Shown piece after piece: positions 1-10,583 of a stretch of 38,314 nucleotides of DNA. Below the pieces are notes generated by a model. That model saw nothing but the letters and a program-made list of their open reading frames with translations, was not told where the DNA came from and did not search any database. The position numbers were made by a program, and so were the translations under genes. The stretch lies in NCBI GenBank assembly GCA_009731375.1, contig BJOX01000273.1:481069-519382 (forward strand). The letters run 5' to 3'. This DNA is from Paulinella micropora (Eukaryota > Cercozoa > Imbricatea > Euglyphida). Numbering within the stretch: position 1 is the stretch's first letter; every line of letters begins with the position of its first letter.

Positions 1-32
1 TCTCTCCCTCTCTCCCCCTCTCTCTCTCCCTC

Positions 33-117
<85 letters not shown>
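1..117. repeat. (CT)n microsatellite
   Basis: Nearly pure CT dinucleotide run, with a few CCCC interruptions near the start. It begins at the window edge, so its full length is unknown. Confidence 0.97.
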
Positions 118-130
118 GTCGTCGGCGTCG

Positions 131-138
131 TCAACAAT

Positions 139-176
<38 letters not shown>

Positions 177-218
177 ACATACATATGTATGTCATACATA
201 CACATACACATACATACA

Positions 219-249
<31 letters not shown>

Positions 250-575
250 GTACATACATATGTACACATATACATATATACATACGTACATACATACTTA
301 CATGCATGCACACATACATACATACATACACATACATACATACATAACATACATTACATACATACATACATACACACATGCATATATACATACGTACATA
401 CAATGATACATGCAATGCCATACATAAATACATACATACATGTCATACATACATACATACCTGGGTACATACATACATACATACATACATACATACATAC
501 GTACGTACGTACATACATACATACATAAATACATACATACATACATACATACATACATACATACATGCATACGTC

Positions 576-621
<46 letters not shown>

Positions 622-777
622 CACTACTACTACTACTACTACTACATACACATACATACATACCTGCGTACATAGATACATACATACATACATACATACG
701 TACGTACATGCATAATACATACATACGTACGTACATACATACATACATACATGCATACATACATACATGCATACGTC

Positions 778-808
<31 letters not shown>

Positions 809-809
809 A

Positions 810-865
<56 letters not shown>

Positions 866-905
866 CATTACTATTACTACTACTGCTACTACTAGTAACA
901 ATAGT
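131..905. repeat. compound CAA / CATA / CTA microsatellite
   Basis: CAA repeats (131-175) pass into CATA/CATG tetranucleotide repeats, then a CTA trinucleotide block (about 576-648), a second CATA block (about 649-775) and a second CTA block (about 776-890). The same order CATA then CTA occurs twice, so the compound block itself seems to have duplicated. All long ORFs here (Thr-Tyr-Ile-His or Val-Cys-Met-Tyr type) are translations of the repeat and are not genes. Confidence 0.95.
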
Positions 906-2400
906 TAGTTAAAAATTTAATATTAAATTATTTGAAGTTTGTGACCTTAACTTTCCTTGCCGCGAGGGAGGAGGGGGGGGACGGATGACGGCTAGTCTAC
1001 ATTACGCACCTGCTCTGTCAGAAAAATATATATATATAAACTAACTTTTAAGTTATTAGTATGTTATTAATAATCAATTTTCATAAATTGAGATGGATTC
1101 ATAACCGGTGCAGAGGTCAGTTTGGCAATTAGGTTTGGCAGGACCGTGGCACAATAATATAAAAACAAGTAACAGTTACCTAACATTTAAATTTTGAATT
1201 TTTTGAAAATAAAATATAATAAAATCATTATATTTTATAAAAGTATAAAAAAATTACTACGTGACTTGCATGTTGAAAAAACTGCAAGTATTTGTGTTAC
1301 ACTTGCAACTTGAACTTAAGTGGCAAACATACTCCTTCCGTAAACAATAGTTAAAAGTTACCAAATCATGATTCAAATACTGAATTTTTAAATAAAATAT
1401 CATGATAAAATCATTATAGTTTATTAATATCAATTTAAAATATATATAACTTGAATATGATTTTATGGAAAAAAAACCGTGGCAAGCAAGACTGAACGAG
1501 TCGGGAAAGTGTGGGAGATAGAATGTAGACTAAGCCAGGTCAGTATTAATAACTGACCTTGAAAGTTAACGGTTAGAAAATTTGAAAATTCAAAAAATTT
1601 CAACAAACGTGATTGAAATAATCAAAATCTACCCTAATCTTTTATCTTTTCAATAAAATCAAATTATATCAGTGTCTGCTTCAAGTCTTTTCATCCTTCT
1701 ACTCGTGAAAGTAATAATAGACTTGAAAAAAACAGTCAACCGTTACACAACATTCAAATTTTTAATTTTTTAAAAGATAAAATCGAACTTGAAAAAATCA
1801 TTATAATGTATAAAAATAAAGAATATATGTATGATTTGGTGTGAAAAACCAAGCAACTTGAAAACTAGTCAGGAGAGTGGGGGAGACTGATAAACGGGAG
1901 ATAGAAATCTGTGACCGACAGTTTAACAGCTAGAAAATTCAAAAATTCAAAAAAAATTCAACAAAAGTGATTGAAATAATCAAAATCTACCCTAATCTTT
2001 TGATGATCTTTTCAATAAAATCAAAGTATACTATGATTAGTGTCTGCTTCAAGTCTTTTCATCCTTCTACTCGTGACAGTAATAATATACTTGAAAAAAA
2101 CAGTTAACCGTTACCCAACATTCAAATTTTAATTTTTTAGATAAAATCGAAAAAAATCATTATAATGTATAAAAATAAAGAATATATGTATGATTTGGTG
2201 TGAAAAACCAAGCAAGAACTAGTCAGGAGAGTGGGGGAGATATTAATAAACGGGAGATAGAAATCTGTGACCGACCGTTTAACGGCCCTAGAAAATTCAA
2301 AAATTCAAAAAAAATTCAACAAAATTTATTGATTATGTTTCAACACATCATAATCTTTGATTTTTTCAATAAAACAAGTGTTTTTTTATATTCATAAAAA
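906..2400. other. AT-rich non-coding stretch
   Basis: AT-rich DNA without a convincing reading frame. It holds the tandem duplication listed separately, and related but more diverged segments from about 1140 to 1480 (shared words such as TAACAGTTACC and ATCATTATA). Confidence 0.7.
1565..2278. repeat. tandem duplication, ~357 bp unit
   Basis: Two adjacent copies (1565-1920 and 1921-2278) share long blocks: GATTGAAATAATC at 1611 and 1969, the CTTCAAGTCTTTTCATCCTT block, and ATAAAGAATATATG near 1817 and 2176. A third partial start follows at about 2279-2325. The spacing is 357-359 bp, with small indels between copies. Confidence 0.85.
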
Positions 2401-2408
2401 ATCCAAAC

Positions 2409-2735
2409 TTGTGTCTCCCCTTACATCAACCGTACGATACTCCATGGCACCCTGGTCGTTATGCTAGCCAACTTCGCACGCCAGACCAATTCCCAAGATC
2501 TTCTTCTCTCGGCGACACTGCAACTTATGAAGGAGATATCCTACCTAGCTCCGTCTGGAAAGCCGCCCTTGATCGTGTCTACTTTCTATGCCCTGAAGAA
2601 TGGAGCTCGAGCGACCTTGCCATCATCATCCGCACCTTCGCTCACCTTCCAATGATCGTGCGGAGTACACAGACATATGCCAAGCAATGGCAACTACTAC
2701 GTAAATCTTTTCCACAAGCTACTGACTCATGGTGA
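2409..2735 (+). CDS. weak hypothetical ORF, 108 codons
   Basis: This ORF follows AT-rich DNA and has a locally balanced, non-repetitive composition. The C-terminal half (around WKAALDRVYFLCPEEWSS) has an ordinary amino-acid mix, and the ORF ends at a TGA near 2733. I recognise no domain. There is no clear promoter or splice acceptor. It could be the last exon of a gene, a fragment of a decayed transposon, or chance. A second frame (2461-2655) is also open. Confidence 0.25.
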   Translation: MCLPLHQPYDTPWHPGRYASQLRTPDQFPRSSSLGDTATYEGDILPSSVWKAALDRVYFLCPEEWSSSDLAIIIRTFAHLPMIVRSTQTYAKQWQLLRKSFPQATDSW

Positions 2736-3078
2736 TCATACATATACTACTATTAACCCACAAACTATCCTCGTCAGTTCTTTACAAAGCTCTTAACTCA
2801 CTAGTACATCCCCATACATACCAATAACTTAAACTATACTCTACTCTCCTCATGTCCTGCAGTCTCCCGGCTTGACTAACAGGGGGAACTACTAAAATCA
2901 TTGAGGAACTAACAACGTACTATGCAGTAACAAAAGTCAGTCTAACTTATTTCCACCTACCAATATTTTGTCGCCTAAGGTACACTGGAAAATTTCCCTT
3001 TTTACAAAAAGCAATTTCCTTTTTTACCCATATCAACTCGTAATTTTTCTCACACTGATAGTACTACTAACGCTTCCA
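2736..3078. other. unassigned unique sequence
   Basis: No coding, RNA or repeat signal that I can support. There are pyrimidine-rich stretches and a CAGGGGGAACT segment at about 2879. Confidence 0.5.
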
Positions 3079-3090
3079 CACACACACACA

Positions 3091-3124
<34 letters not shown>

Positions 3125-3171
3125 AAGGCTCTATCTCTCTCTCTCTCTCTCTCTCTCTTTCACTCTCCCTT

Positions 3172-3208
<37 letters not shown>

Positions 3209-3228
3209 GACACTCGCTCAGCTCTCTC

Positions 3229-3265
<37 letters not shown>

Positions 3266-3285
3266 CATCATCATCATCATCAGCC
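3079..3285. repeat. CA / CT / CAT microsatellites
   Basis: CA repeats, three CT blocks separated by short unique words, a second CA block, and a CAT block at about 3259-3282. Confidence 0.95.
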
Positions 3286-3300
3286 TACCGTTATTAAGAA

Positions 3301-3645
3301 ATATTGATCAACATTAAATAATTAGGCTTAATAATTTGGATAACGTTAAATAATATTGAATAGTAACGTTAAATAATGCCACCGTTGAATAATATTGAAT
3401 AATATTGAATAATATCATTATCGGAATGAATACCGTACCGGTGACCGAAACATTAATATTGTGTTAAACTTTCTCCACGTTTTTACTTTAAGTTTACACT
3501 TCTATTTTTAGTTCCGCTACTTCATTTTTCCGTTTATTAATCAACTGTCATAACTTGTAGTTGTTACGTTTTCAACTGCCGTTAACAGATCAATTTAATT
3601 CCCTTTACCGGTAAAATTTTTTAGAAAATGTTGACTATTGACTGC
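3301..3645. repeat. AT-rich dispersed repeat, left copy
   Basis: Contains TAATATTGAA repeats. From about 3425 to 3600 it matches 12140-12330 in diverged form: shared blocks include AATACCGTACCGG, TACTGTGTTAA / TATTGTGTTAA, AGTTCCGYTACTTCATT and ATCAACTGYC. The copia element lies between the two copies. Confidence 0.6.
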
Positions 3646-3650
3646 CTTTT
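3646..3650. other. target site duplication CTTTT, left
   Basis: Matches CTTTT at 11477-11481. It abuts the exact start of the 5' direct repeat. Confidence 0.85.
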
Positions 3651-3924
3651 CGTTGGTCATTACTATTTCAATTTAATTCACCGTTACTTAGGTAGTTGAT
3701 TTGTCAATAGGCCGGACAGTCAATAATGCCAATGTTAACCGAAATGCGTAAGACCTATAACTAAGTTAGCCAGTCTGTGACGTGGCGGGAAGTCAAAGCG
3801 TCAGTTCTTTTATTATACGAGTTATTAAAGTGCGTTTCCATACTGCGTTGATAGTCTTGCTAGGTAGCCCGGATAGACTCTGAAAGGAGTCGATAAAGGT
3901 TCCACGATGGATAGCTTCCCAAAG
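3651..3924 (+). repeat. 5' LTR of the copia element
   Basis: 274 bp, about 99% identical to 11201-11476. It begins CGTTGG and ends CCAAAG, a weak inverted pair (5 of 6 bases), rather than the usual TG...CA. It contains an AT-rich promoter-like stretch (CTTTTATTATACGAG, about 3807-3822) and a hairpin (GACTC-TGAAAG-GAGTC, 3876-3891) just before the gag ATG at 3907. The gag start codon and first six codons therefore lie inside the LTR, as is also known for yeast Ty1. Confidence 0.92.
3876..3891 (+). promoter_or_regulatory. hairpin in the gag leader
   Basis: GACTC and GAGTC flank a 6-base loop 15 bases before the gag ATG. It is preserved in both LTRs. It could affect translation, or end up in the R/U5 region of the RNA; the function is inferred only. 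Confidence 0.4.
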
Positions 3925-5699
3925 GTTATGAGCCTTGGAACTGAGAAAACAATGGGTTTAAAGCAAGAGTACATACCGCAGTTGGATGGTACCACTCGGA
4001 ATTATTCCGAGTTCCGTTACAAGCTAGTGAACTATGCAAAGGGCATCAGTGCCTGGCATGGTGAGTGCGTCACGCTGGCATTTGATGACCCAGCAAAGGC
4101 AAAGGTTAAATATCCTTACGACCCAGTCAAAGTACTGGAGATTGAGGAGAGGGAGTTGCCTGATGAACCTGACTCAGAGGATACCCCTGATGTAGACACT
4201 GACGATGAAGGTAGTTCGTCAGACGCAGGCAAGCAGAGACCCAAAACGGTGAAGAAAGACGAAGGAAAGACACCCTCTGATGACAGACCGAAGGATTGGG
4301 CGAAGCTCACTGACGAACAAAAGAAAAACTGGAGAGAGAAAAGAGGAAAGAAGATGAAGCATGAGAAACGAAGACAGTCGAAACGATCACACACACTCAG
4401 AGTGAAAGTAGTACAGAAAGAAAAGAAGCATTATGAGCGCATACGAACACTACAACTCATTCTGTTTGTTGCTTTTTCTCATCCTGTGGTCGTTCGATAT
4501 TTGCGTACTAAGACAATCACAGGATCGATAGAGCTGATAGAGGCGGTGCGTGCCAAGTTCGGCTCAATCTCCGGGGTAAACAAGAACATAAAAGCGCAAA
4601 TTTTCGAGAACATGTATCCAAAACCCGGACAAAATGTTGATGCATGGTTGAATGATTATATTGCAATGAAGGGAGAGGTAGAAAGTCACAGAACTCACCC
4701 TATCGACGAAGACGACCTCATAAGAGCCCTGTTTGCTAAGCTCGCAAAACACCCCGCATACGGAGAGAACTTCAAAGCACTCTACTTCAACCTACCCACC
4801 AACCTCAGACCAGGATTTGACGACTTAGTTGACAGCGCGAGAGACACATGGGCGTTGTGGAGAAAGGATAAGTGGAGAGGGGAAGAGAGGAAGGAGAGAC
4901 CTGAAAAGAGACCTGAAAAGCCCACGAGGCAGAAGAGGGAGACAAACCTCTTAGCAGGAGATAAGGGAGATGAGGACGAAGGGGGTAAGGGCAAGTTTAG
5001 AAAATTCAAGAAGAAGGAAGAATGGTGGCTCAAAGTCACTTGTTCGAGTGCAATGAGAAAGGCCATACCAAGAAGTATTGCCCAGCAAAGAAACCCCGTA
5101 AGAAAGCTCAAGCGAGTGAAGACAAGAACGATAACAAAAAGAAAAAGGGAAATCCTCACAGCAATAAGCACAAGAAGTCTCTCAAAGACAAAGACATGAA
5201 CGTTATAAGAGAGGAAGAAGAAGAGGGGGACACAGAAACTGACAGTGACGCTTTGCTCGTCTTCATGGGGGGAGATGTCCTAGACGACCCTGGGGAAACC
5301 CCTGACGAAGAGAGAGACAGGGAGAGAGCGAATGTCGAGTCTGGGGAACCTCAGATTGAGCCAGGTGTTCGTCCCCTGTCGACAAATAGAAGTGACAGAG
5401 GGAGTCCCTCCGCCACACCCATCTCACGCTCGCAGAGTCAGCTAACCAGGGACACCTCCACAAACACCCCACAGCGTCAAAACACAGTCCCCAAATCACC
5501 TCTGAAAACGATTGAGAGGTATAGCAAAGAGAGGCTGAGGTCCCTTAAATGTCATGGTAAGAACAAAAAGAACAGTCCTTGTCAAATCTCTCTTGAGAAA
5601 GACAGAAAGGGTCCAAATGCTCTGCAAGCTTCAAGGTTGATATATGGTCTATTTTGCGGTTATCATGCAAAGAAACAAGACAAGGAGTATCCTCTTTGA
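3907..5699 (+). pseudogene. gag: copia gag with one frameshift in the zinc knuckle
   Basis: The first open part (3907 to about 5043) begins MDSFPK inside the LTR. It has a copia Gag-type N-terminus (IPQLDGTTRNYSEFRYKLV), an acidic stretch, a Lys/Arg-rich stretch and a helical capsid-like part ending in ALWRKDKWRGEERK. The second part (about 5044-5699, next frame) starts inside a nucleocapsid CCHC knuckle. The first Cys is TGT at 5041, and the remaining CNEKGHTKKYC is in the other frame, so the break lies between the first two Cys. A one-base deletion is the simplest reading; a -1 frameshift signal is not obvious. The tail is Lys-rich, then Ser/Thr/Pro-rich. Gag normally forms the virus-like particle that packages the element RNA. 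Confidence 0.85.
3925..3938 (+). other. primer binding site, half-tRNA type
   Basis: The base after the LTR starts GTTATGAGCC. Its reverse complement, GGCTCATAAC, is the anticodon loop of a methionine tRNA (CUCAUAA, anticodon CAU), ending at the nucleotide equivalent to tRNA position 39. Drosophila copia is known to prime from the 5' half of initiator Met-tRNA cleaved at this place. Further stem bases (AAGG with CCTT) are also consistent. The site overlaps gag codons. Confidence 0.65.
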
Positions 5700-6526
5700 C
5701 TTACCTGTCAGCCCAGACCTCCGTCCCCCCAAGTCCCCTTACTACCCTGATGAGAGTGGTTTGCGTGAGGATGCGAGAGCGAGAGGTACAGTGATACCAC
5801 ACAACCTCACTACCACATTCACCAACCAATCTCCACAGAGGGAGGGAGAGAGTAAGCAAAAGGGAGTGAAAAAGGAAGTGAGGGGGAGCAGGCGTGTAGA
5901 AACATCACCACAAAACACCCCTCCACCACACAAACACCTCACACCGCATCACCCATTCATGTCACGCAAACAGACGACACTCCAATGCAAAGAGAGAGCA
6001 GTGAGAAAGAAGAAGGAGAGGAGGAGATGGACGAGTCATACTATGACAGTGAAAATGACTCTAGATGTTCAGATGAGATCAGACATGACATGGCGATGGC
6101 ATCATGCTTAGATGATAGTGTGTTGACCCGGAATTTCTAACATTTACGCGGAAGGGAAATGCTAAGAAATATTTGAAAAACACCGCATTATCAGGAAGAC
6201 TCACGCTAAGAGTGGGGGTCCGGCACCTGCCGGACTACCCAGTGGTGCCGTAGGGACCGGGGAGGCCAAGGCAAAGCAGCTGAAGGCGCAGAGGCAACCC
6301 CGACACCACAAACAGGTCCAAAACCTCAAACCCAACCACACACCAACACGCCACCCATCATCACTTTCAAAGACATAGAACAGCTCGCTCAACAACTCAC
6401 AACAACATGCATTAGAGAAAGCAGTGGTGAGGTAAAGAGAGTGAGCGAAGGGAAGTTAGTGCTAGATGAGTTCTTGACAGATGTGGTGAGAGCAATAGAG
6501 GGAGTGTATATTGCACACGCAGCACG
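5700..6526 (+). pseudogene. copia gag-pol linker, decayed
   Basis: Charged, low-complexity reading frames change several times. Frame pieces include an acidic part near 5990-6140 (EEGEEEMDESYYDSEND), a basic part near 6140-6230 (FLTFTRKGNAKKYLKN) and an open part near 6360-6534 that ends ...AHAARTT. The last part continues in frame into the inverted protease segment when that segment is read on the minus strand. Confidence 0.6.
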
Positions 6527-6534
6527 CACAACAC

Positions 6535-7124
6535 TATCCCTGCCAACACAAACCCAAAGCAGCGTTACCTCCCCTGTTTTGCCTTCTGTCTGCCTACGCT
6601 TCTGTATTTCTCTCTTGGGGTTTCCCTCCCCTTTTACCCCACCACTTCTCTTTTCTTATTCTGTGGGGGTTCATAACGCTCATTTATGTCCAATGGGGTG
6701 TCAAATTCATCGTCCCATCTGTAAAGAAGGGTTGACATGAGCCTACCTCTTACCAGTACGTCTCTCTCCTCTAATCTTATGGGGTGTTTGAGTATGACTA
6801 GCTGTCCGTTTTAGTGAATGATTGACCGGTGATGGGTATTATCCATCCTGCCGGTTGAGGCAATATTCACGGGTAACCTGGCGTCAAGGAGCATTGGCCT
6901 TGACACCGTAATTGGCCTACCGTGTCCGTTTATGCGTGTCACTCTTGCTGTCCCCTCCTATCTACCTGTAATTAGCTTGACAGGGGGAACGGACTTGATG
7001 TCGTGTAACATTTCAGGGTTGCATGCTATGTCTCGTGACGACCCGCTATCCTGAACTATCGTGCTTTTTCTGTCTCGCCCCCCTTCCCCATCTAACACTA
7101 GTGCGTAGTTCTTTTGCTGTGCTT
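6535..7124 (-). pseudogene. inverted copia protease segment
   Basis: On the minus strand, 7124 down to about 6600 reads AQQKNYALVLDG, then TIVQDSGSSRDIACN, the Asp-Ser-Gly active-site motif of a retroviral-type aspartic protease. After a stop it continues RVTRINGHGRPITV and LLDARLPVNIAST, the usual stretch before the copia integrase zinc finger. All neighbouring domains are on the + strand, so this piece is inverted. It is flanked by CACAACAC (6527-6534) and GTGTTGTG (7125-7132). Read across the left joint, +strand ...RTT runs in frame into minus-strand QAQQK. Confidence 0.8.
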
Positions 7125-7132
7125 GTGTTGTG

Positions 7133-8460
7133 ATGGTGCTGGTGGTTGTGTGGTGTATGCGTCTTATCCCTGCAAGCCTGGTGCGATTAGAAAGGTAGAT
7201 ATAGAATTGTTCCATTATGCATGTGGACACTATAGCATTAAGAAGATGAGAGCACTGGCAAATACATTAGGCATAAAGCTAGTAGGAGATGAGAAGAAAG
7301 TAGAATTTTGCGAATTATGCATGATAGGTAAGGCAAAGCAATTGCCTAGGTTTAAATTTAACAAGATAGAGAGATCTAGTAAGCCAGGAGTAGTTTTACA
7401 CATAGACACCGGAACGTGGTCAGCACGGTCAATACACGGTAAGAGATATAAATTTTCGGTCACGGACGATTACTCGTTGTTTATTAAGGATTATTATCTT
7501 GCGCATAAGAACGAATTTATTGACTGCATTAAGCAGGCGGTAGCATTTTATGAGAGACAGACAGGAAACAAAGTACAAGAAATTAGATGTGATCAAGAGT
7601 TTGATGTCCCGAAAGAGGTGATAGAGTGGTGGAAGTCCATTCAGTTTATATGGAAAACGTCAGCAACAGGGGACAAAGATGGTAACCCTATCGCTGAAAA
7701 AGCCAATGACATTACGGCTGGGGCCGCAAGAGCCATGCGTTACCATGCCCACCTGCCCATTTCTTTCTGGGCAGAGATGGAACATTCGGCAACCACTCTA
7801 CATAACATTTTGCCTGCCACCCAAGGACCAAGGAAGGGCATGTCCCCATTTGAGCAGTTGTCGGGAAGGAAACCGTTTCTGAAACACCTTAGACCGATAG
7901 GCTGCATGGGAGTAATGTATACAGGCAAGGGTAGAAAGGGACAGTTTAGAGGAATGAAAGTTATGCTAGTAGGGTATGACTTATTTAGAGAGTTATATAG
8001 AGTGTGGGACGCTAGGAAAGTAGTAACAGGAGTTAGAAATGTGCGGTTCAACCCGTACATGATAGGCAAGGAAGCACATCCAGAGAGAACAGTCAAGTGG
8101 GATGAGGATGTAGCTGAGGGGGAGAGTGAGAGTAAGGATGTCGATGTTGAACAAACACACTCCACACCCACCACAGTCACTACCACCCACACACAAGAGG
8201 ACACGACACAGACTCATGACGATGACGACACATACGACAATGTCGATGACGTTAGTCAGTCAGATAGTCAACAAGGACAGGGGGAGTATGGAGGGACACA
8301 GGGGGAGTCAGCACAGATCACAAACACACACAAACACAAGATAGCCTTTCAACACAGGACATCGACACCACACCGACAGCTGCACCCATCCCACCGACAC
8401 AACCCCACAGACAAACAACACAGGACTAGGACATGCACACGCACTCACAGATGCATCTGA
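7133..8460 (+). CDS. copia integrase
   Basis: An open frame runs to 8460. It has the HHCC zinc finger (HYACGH at about 7213-7230, then CELC at about 7309-7320), followed by the catalytic core: Asp in HIDTG (about 7405), Asp in RCDQEFD (about 7591), Glu in NPIAEKAN (about 7696). Typical copia blocks follow: ARAMRYHAHLPISFWAE, MSPFEQLSGRKP, GYDLFRELYRVWD. The second motif is normally RSDNGGEF; here it is RCDQEFD, one residue shorter, so the Asp-Glu spacing is 34 instead of 35 residues. This may weaken activity. The enzyme inserts the cDNA into host DNA. The tail from about 8130 is Asp/Ser/Thr/His-rich and probably linker. Confidence 0.9.
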
Positions 8461-8934
8461 CCCTCAAGCACAGCATGAGAGAACAGCATATGAAGAGAGT
8501 GAGCAACCTAGTAAAGGAAGAACATGGGAGCAGAGTGACAAGATCACAGAAGCTAACATAGTTCAAGAAGGAAAACGAATAAGACGACAGGCACAACAAC
8601 AACCACCACAAGCACAACAACCACCATCACGACCGCATAGTGAACTAAAACGAAAAGAAAAAGTAGTTGAGGTTCAGGAACTAGAGGGAGTGAGAGTGAG
8701 AGTTCTTGCAAGAGAGTGGGGAGACGAGTGAGCAGAGAAGACATACGGAGAGGGCTGGGAGAGTAAAGTGCGCACAGGCATAGTTAAGCAGAAGTGTGCC
8801 CCCAAAGAGAGGTTAAAAGTTAGAAAACAACCTAAGCAATCTCACTTTGTTCAGTTTGAGGACAGACTAGAGAAGATGCTAGATTCTGAGATCAATAAGT
8901 ACAAGGTAAGTGAGGGGGAGTCCGTATTGCAGAG
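8461..8934 (+). pseudogene. copia integrase-RT linker
   Basis: Gln/Lys/Arg-rich sequence with changing frames. The piece 8768-8971 (KQKCAPKERLKVRKQPKQ then VQFEDRLEKMLDSEINKY) is the stretch before the reverse transcriptase. It loses frame near 8940, where the reverse-transcriptase frame takes over. Confidence 0.55.
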
Positions 8935-9779
8935 TTGGAGAGTGCTATGTTATGTTATGACAGATGCATGAATGAACCAAATGAACTTTTGCTTTATTTT
9001 AACATTCGTGTGCCTAAAGAGATAGTTGAGCAGGGACTGACAGCGAAAGAGTTGTTAGAGGGCATGAAGAAAGAGATTCAATCTCTGAAAGACTTTAAGA
9101 CATACACATGGGTTAAGTTTAGCGAAGCCAAAAAGGCTGGTGTTAGCAAGGTAGTTAGGCTCACGTGGGTTCATAAAGTAAAGATAGACGAGAACGGAAG
9201 GAAGTTTGTTAAGTCTAGATTAGCTTTAAGAGGAGACATGTTAGAGCCAGGAGTTAGTTTCAACCCTGATCAATTGTTTGTCCCTTGTGCCTCACATCGC
9301 TCACTGCTCATGCTTGCCAAACTAACTCCCTGGCATGGTAATAAGCTTTATGGAATTGATTTCAAAAATGCTTACTTAAATGCCCGCATGCAAGATCCCG
9401 TATTTGCCTACCCACCTGAAGCAATGGATAGAGAGGGTAAAGAGGGGATGATATTGCGTGTTGATGGAGCGTTATAATAATATTATTATGGTGCGCCTCA
9501 GGCAGGTAGAAGGTGGTATGACATACTAGCCCCTAAGTTAGTAAAGCTAGGATTTAGGTTATTACTCCCACTTATGCATGTTTGTAGAGAAAGACAAACC
9601 TATAAGAGATGCGATAATGGGAGTATTTCACGTGCATGATTTAATATTTTCCGCACCTAACAAAGAAGCTTATTAAAAATTCGCGTCTGCGTTAGAACAG
9701 TACTACCCACTCAAAAGGCTAGGAGTCGCAACGGAATTCAAAGGGATAGAGATAGTGCATGAGAAAGGCAGAATCGTAA
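8935..9779 (+). pseudogene. copia reverse transcriptase, broken
   Basis: 8935-9477 reads the RT N-terminal half: GMKKEIQSLKDFKTYTWV, VVRLTWVHKVKIDENGRK, SRLALRGDM, and YGIDFKNAYLNARM with the first catalytic Asp. A 12-base AT insertion around 9475-9488 puts two TAA stops in frame just before YGAPQAGRRWYD, which then continues in the same frame. A frameshift follows near 9555-9570, and an in-frame TAA lies near 9673. The YVDD box reads HVHD (CACGTGCATGAT, 9629-9640): the first of the two adjacent catalytic Asp residues is replaced by His. The enzyme would copy element RNA to DNA; this copy cannot. Confidence 0.88.
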
Positions 9780-10583
9780 TTGCAAATTTTACGAGAGACA
9801 GGATACGCAAATTCTCGTCCGGTAAGTACCCCAGCGGTAGACCAAACTCCGGAAGCAATGTCTGAAGATGCAGCTTTGCGTAAAATGTCTATTCCGAGTA
9901 TAGTAGGCAGTTTGCTTTATTTAGCCAAGATGACTAGACCTGATATTGAACAAGCTCTTAACGCTGCAAGCGTCATACAAACCATAGACAAGGGAGTAAC
10001 TTACGCTATGTTAGGCAGAGTCATACGCTATTTAGTCAAGTCTTTTCGCGGTATAGCTTTCAACGGGCCAAAATCCGTTCAAGAGGATATGTCCTACCCT
10101 AAGGTCACTTTGTGGCCCGATGCCGCTCACAAAGTCTGTTTGAAGACGGGGAAGTCTTGCACAGGTTTCATAATCTTGTGGGGAGGAGACCCAATAGGCT
10201 GGCTTTCAAAAAGACAGAGTAGGATAGCACTTAGTTCAAATGACGCGGAAATTTACGCAGCTGCTGAATGCATAAGAGAAGGACTAGCAATAGGTCATGC
10301 CAGACAGGAACTCGGAATTCTGCAAAAAGGTGCAGTAGAAATTTTCGAGGATAATTCGCAAACAATTCTCGCGGGTGAAAGAGGATTATCCGGACCCCGC
10401 ACCAAACATTTGCCTCTCGAATTACACTTCATTCATCACCTTCAGAGAGATGGAGAGATAAGGTTTATAAAAGTAGGTACTAAAAAGCAGATAGGAGATT
10501 TACTCACCAAACCGTTGCCGCGCGAGCAGTTTACTTATTTGCTCAACAAATTCACGGTTATCATTCCGGGGAAACCGGAATGA
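9780..10583 (+). CDS. copia RT C-terminus and RNase H
   Basis: The open frame of about 267 codons starts with RT thumb sequence (SRPVSTPAVDQTPEAM, VGSLLYLAKMTRPDIEQAL). RNase H follows: Asp in LWPDAAHKV, GKSCTGFIILWGGDPIGWLS, Glu in ALSSNDAEIYAAAECI, Asp in FEDNSQ, then GPRTKHLPLELHFIHH and IGDLLTKPLPREQF. These are the standard blocks of copia RNase H. The usual first block (CDADWAG) is WPDAAHK here. The enzyme degrades RNA in the RNA/DNA hybrid during reverse transcription. Its stop overlaps the next ORF (ATGA at 10580). Confidence 0.92.
   Translation: MQILRETGYANSRPVSTPAVDQTPEAMSEDAALRKMSIPSIVGSLLYLAKMTRPDIEQALNAASVIQTIDKGVTYAMLGRVIRYLVKSFRGIAFNGPKSVQEDMSYPKVTLWPDAAHKVCLKTGKSCTGFIILWGGDPIGWLSKRQSRIALSSNDAEIYAAAECIREGLAIGHARQELGILQKGAVEIFEDNSQTILAGERGLSGPRTKHLPLELHFIHHLQRDGEIRFIKVGTKKQIGDLLTKPLPREQFTYLLNKFTVIIPGKPE

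Noticed and set aside
155-908. Overlapping ORFs of Tyr/Ile/His or Cys/Met/Val type on both strands
   Set aside because: They are translations of CATA and CTA repeats, open in many frames because the repeat lacks stop codons.
5022-5060. Programmed -1 frameshift between gag parts
   Set aside because: The shift falls inside the zinc knuckle and there is no slippery heptamer or clear pseudoknot; a one-base deletion is simpler, although not excluded.
6535-7173. Direct 9 bp word TATCCCTGC at 6535 and 7165 as the cause of the rearrangement
   Set aside because: Direct repeats would give deletion or duplication, not inversion; the inverted CACAACAC/GTGTTGTG pair fits better.
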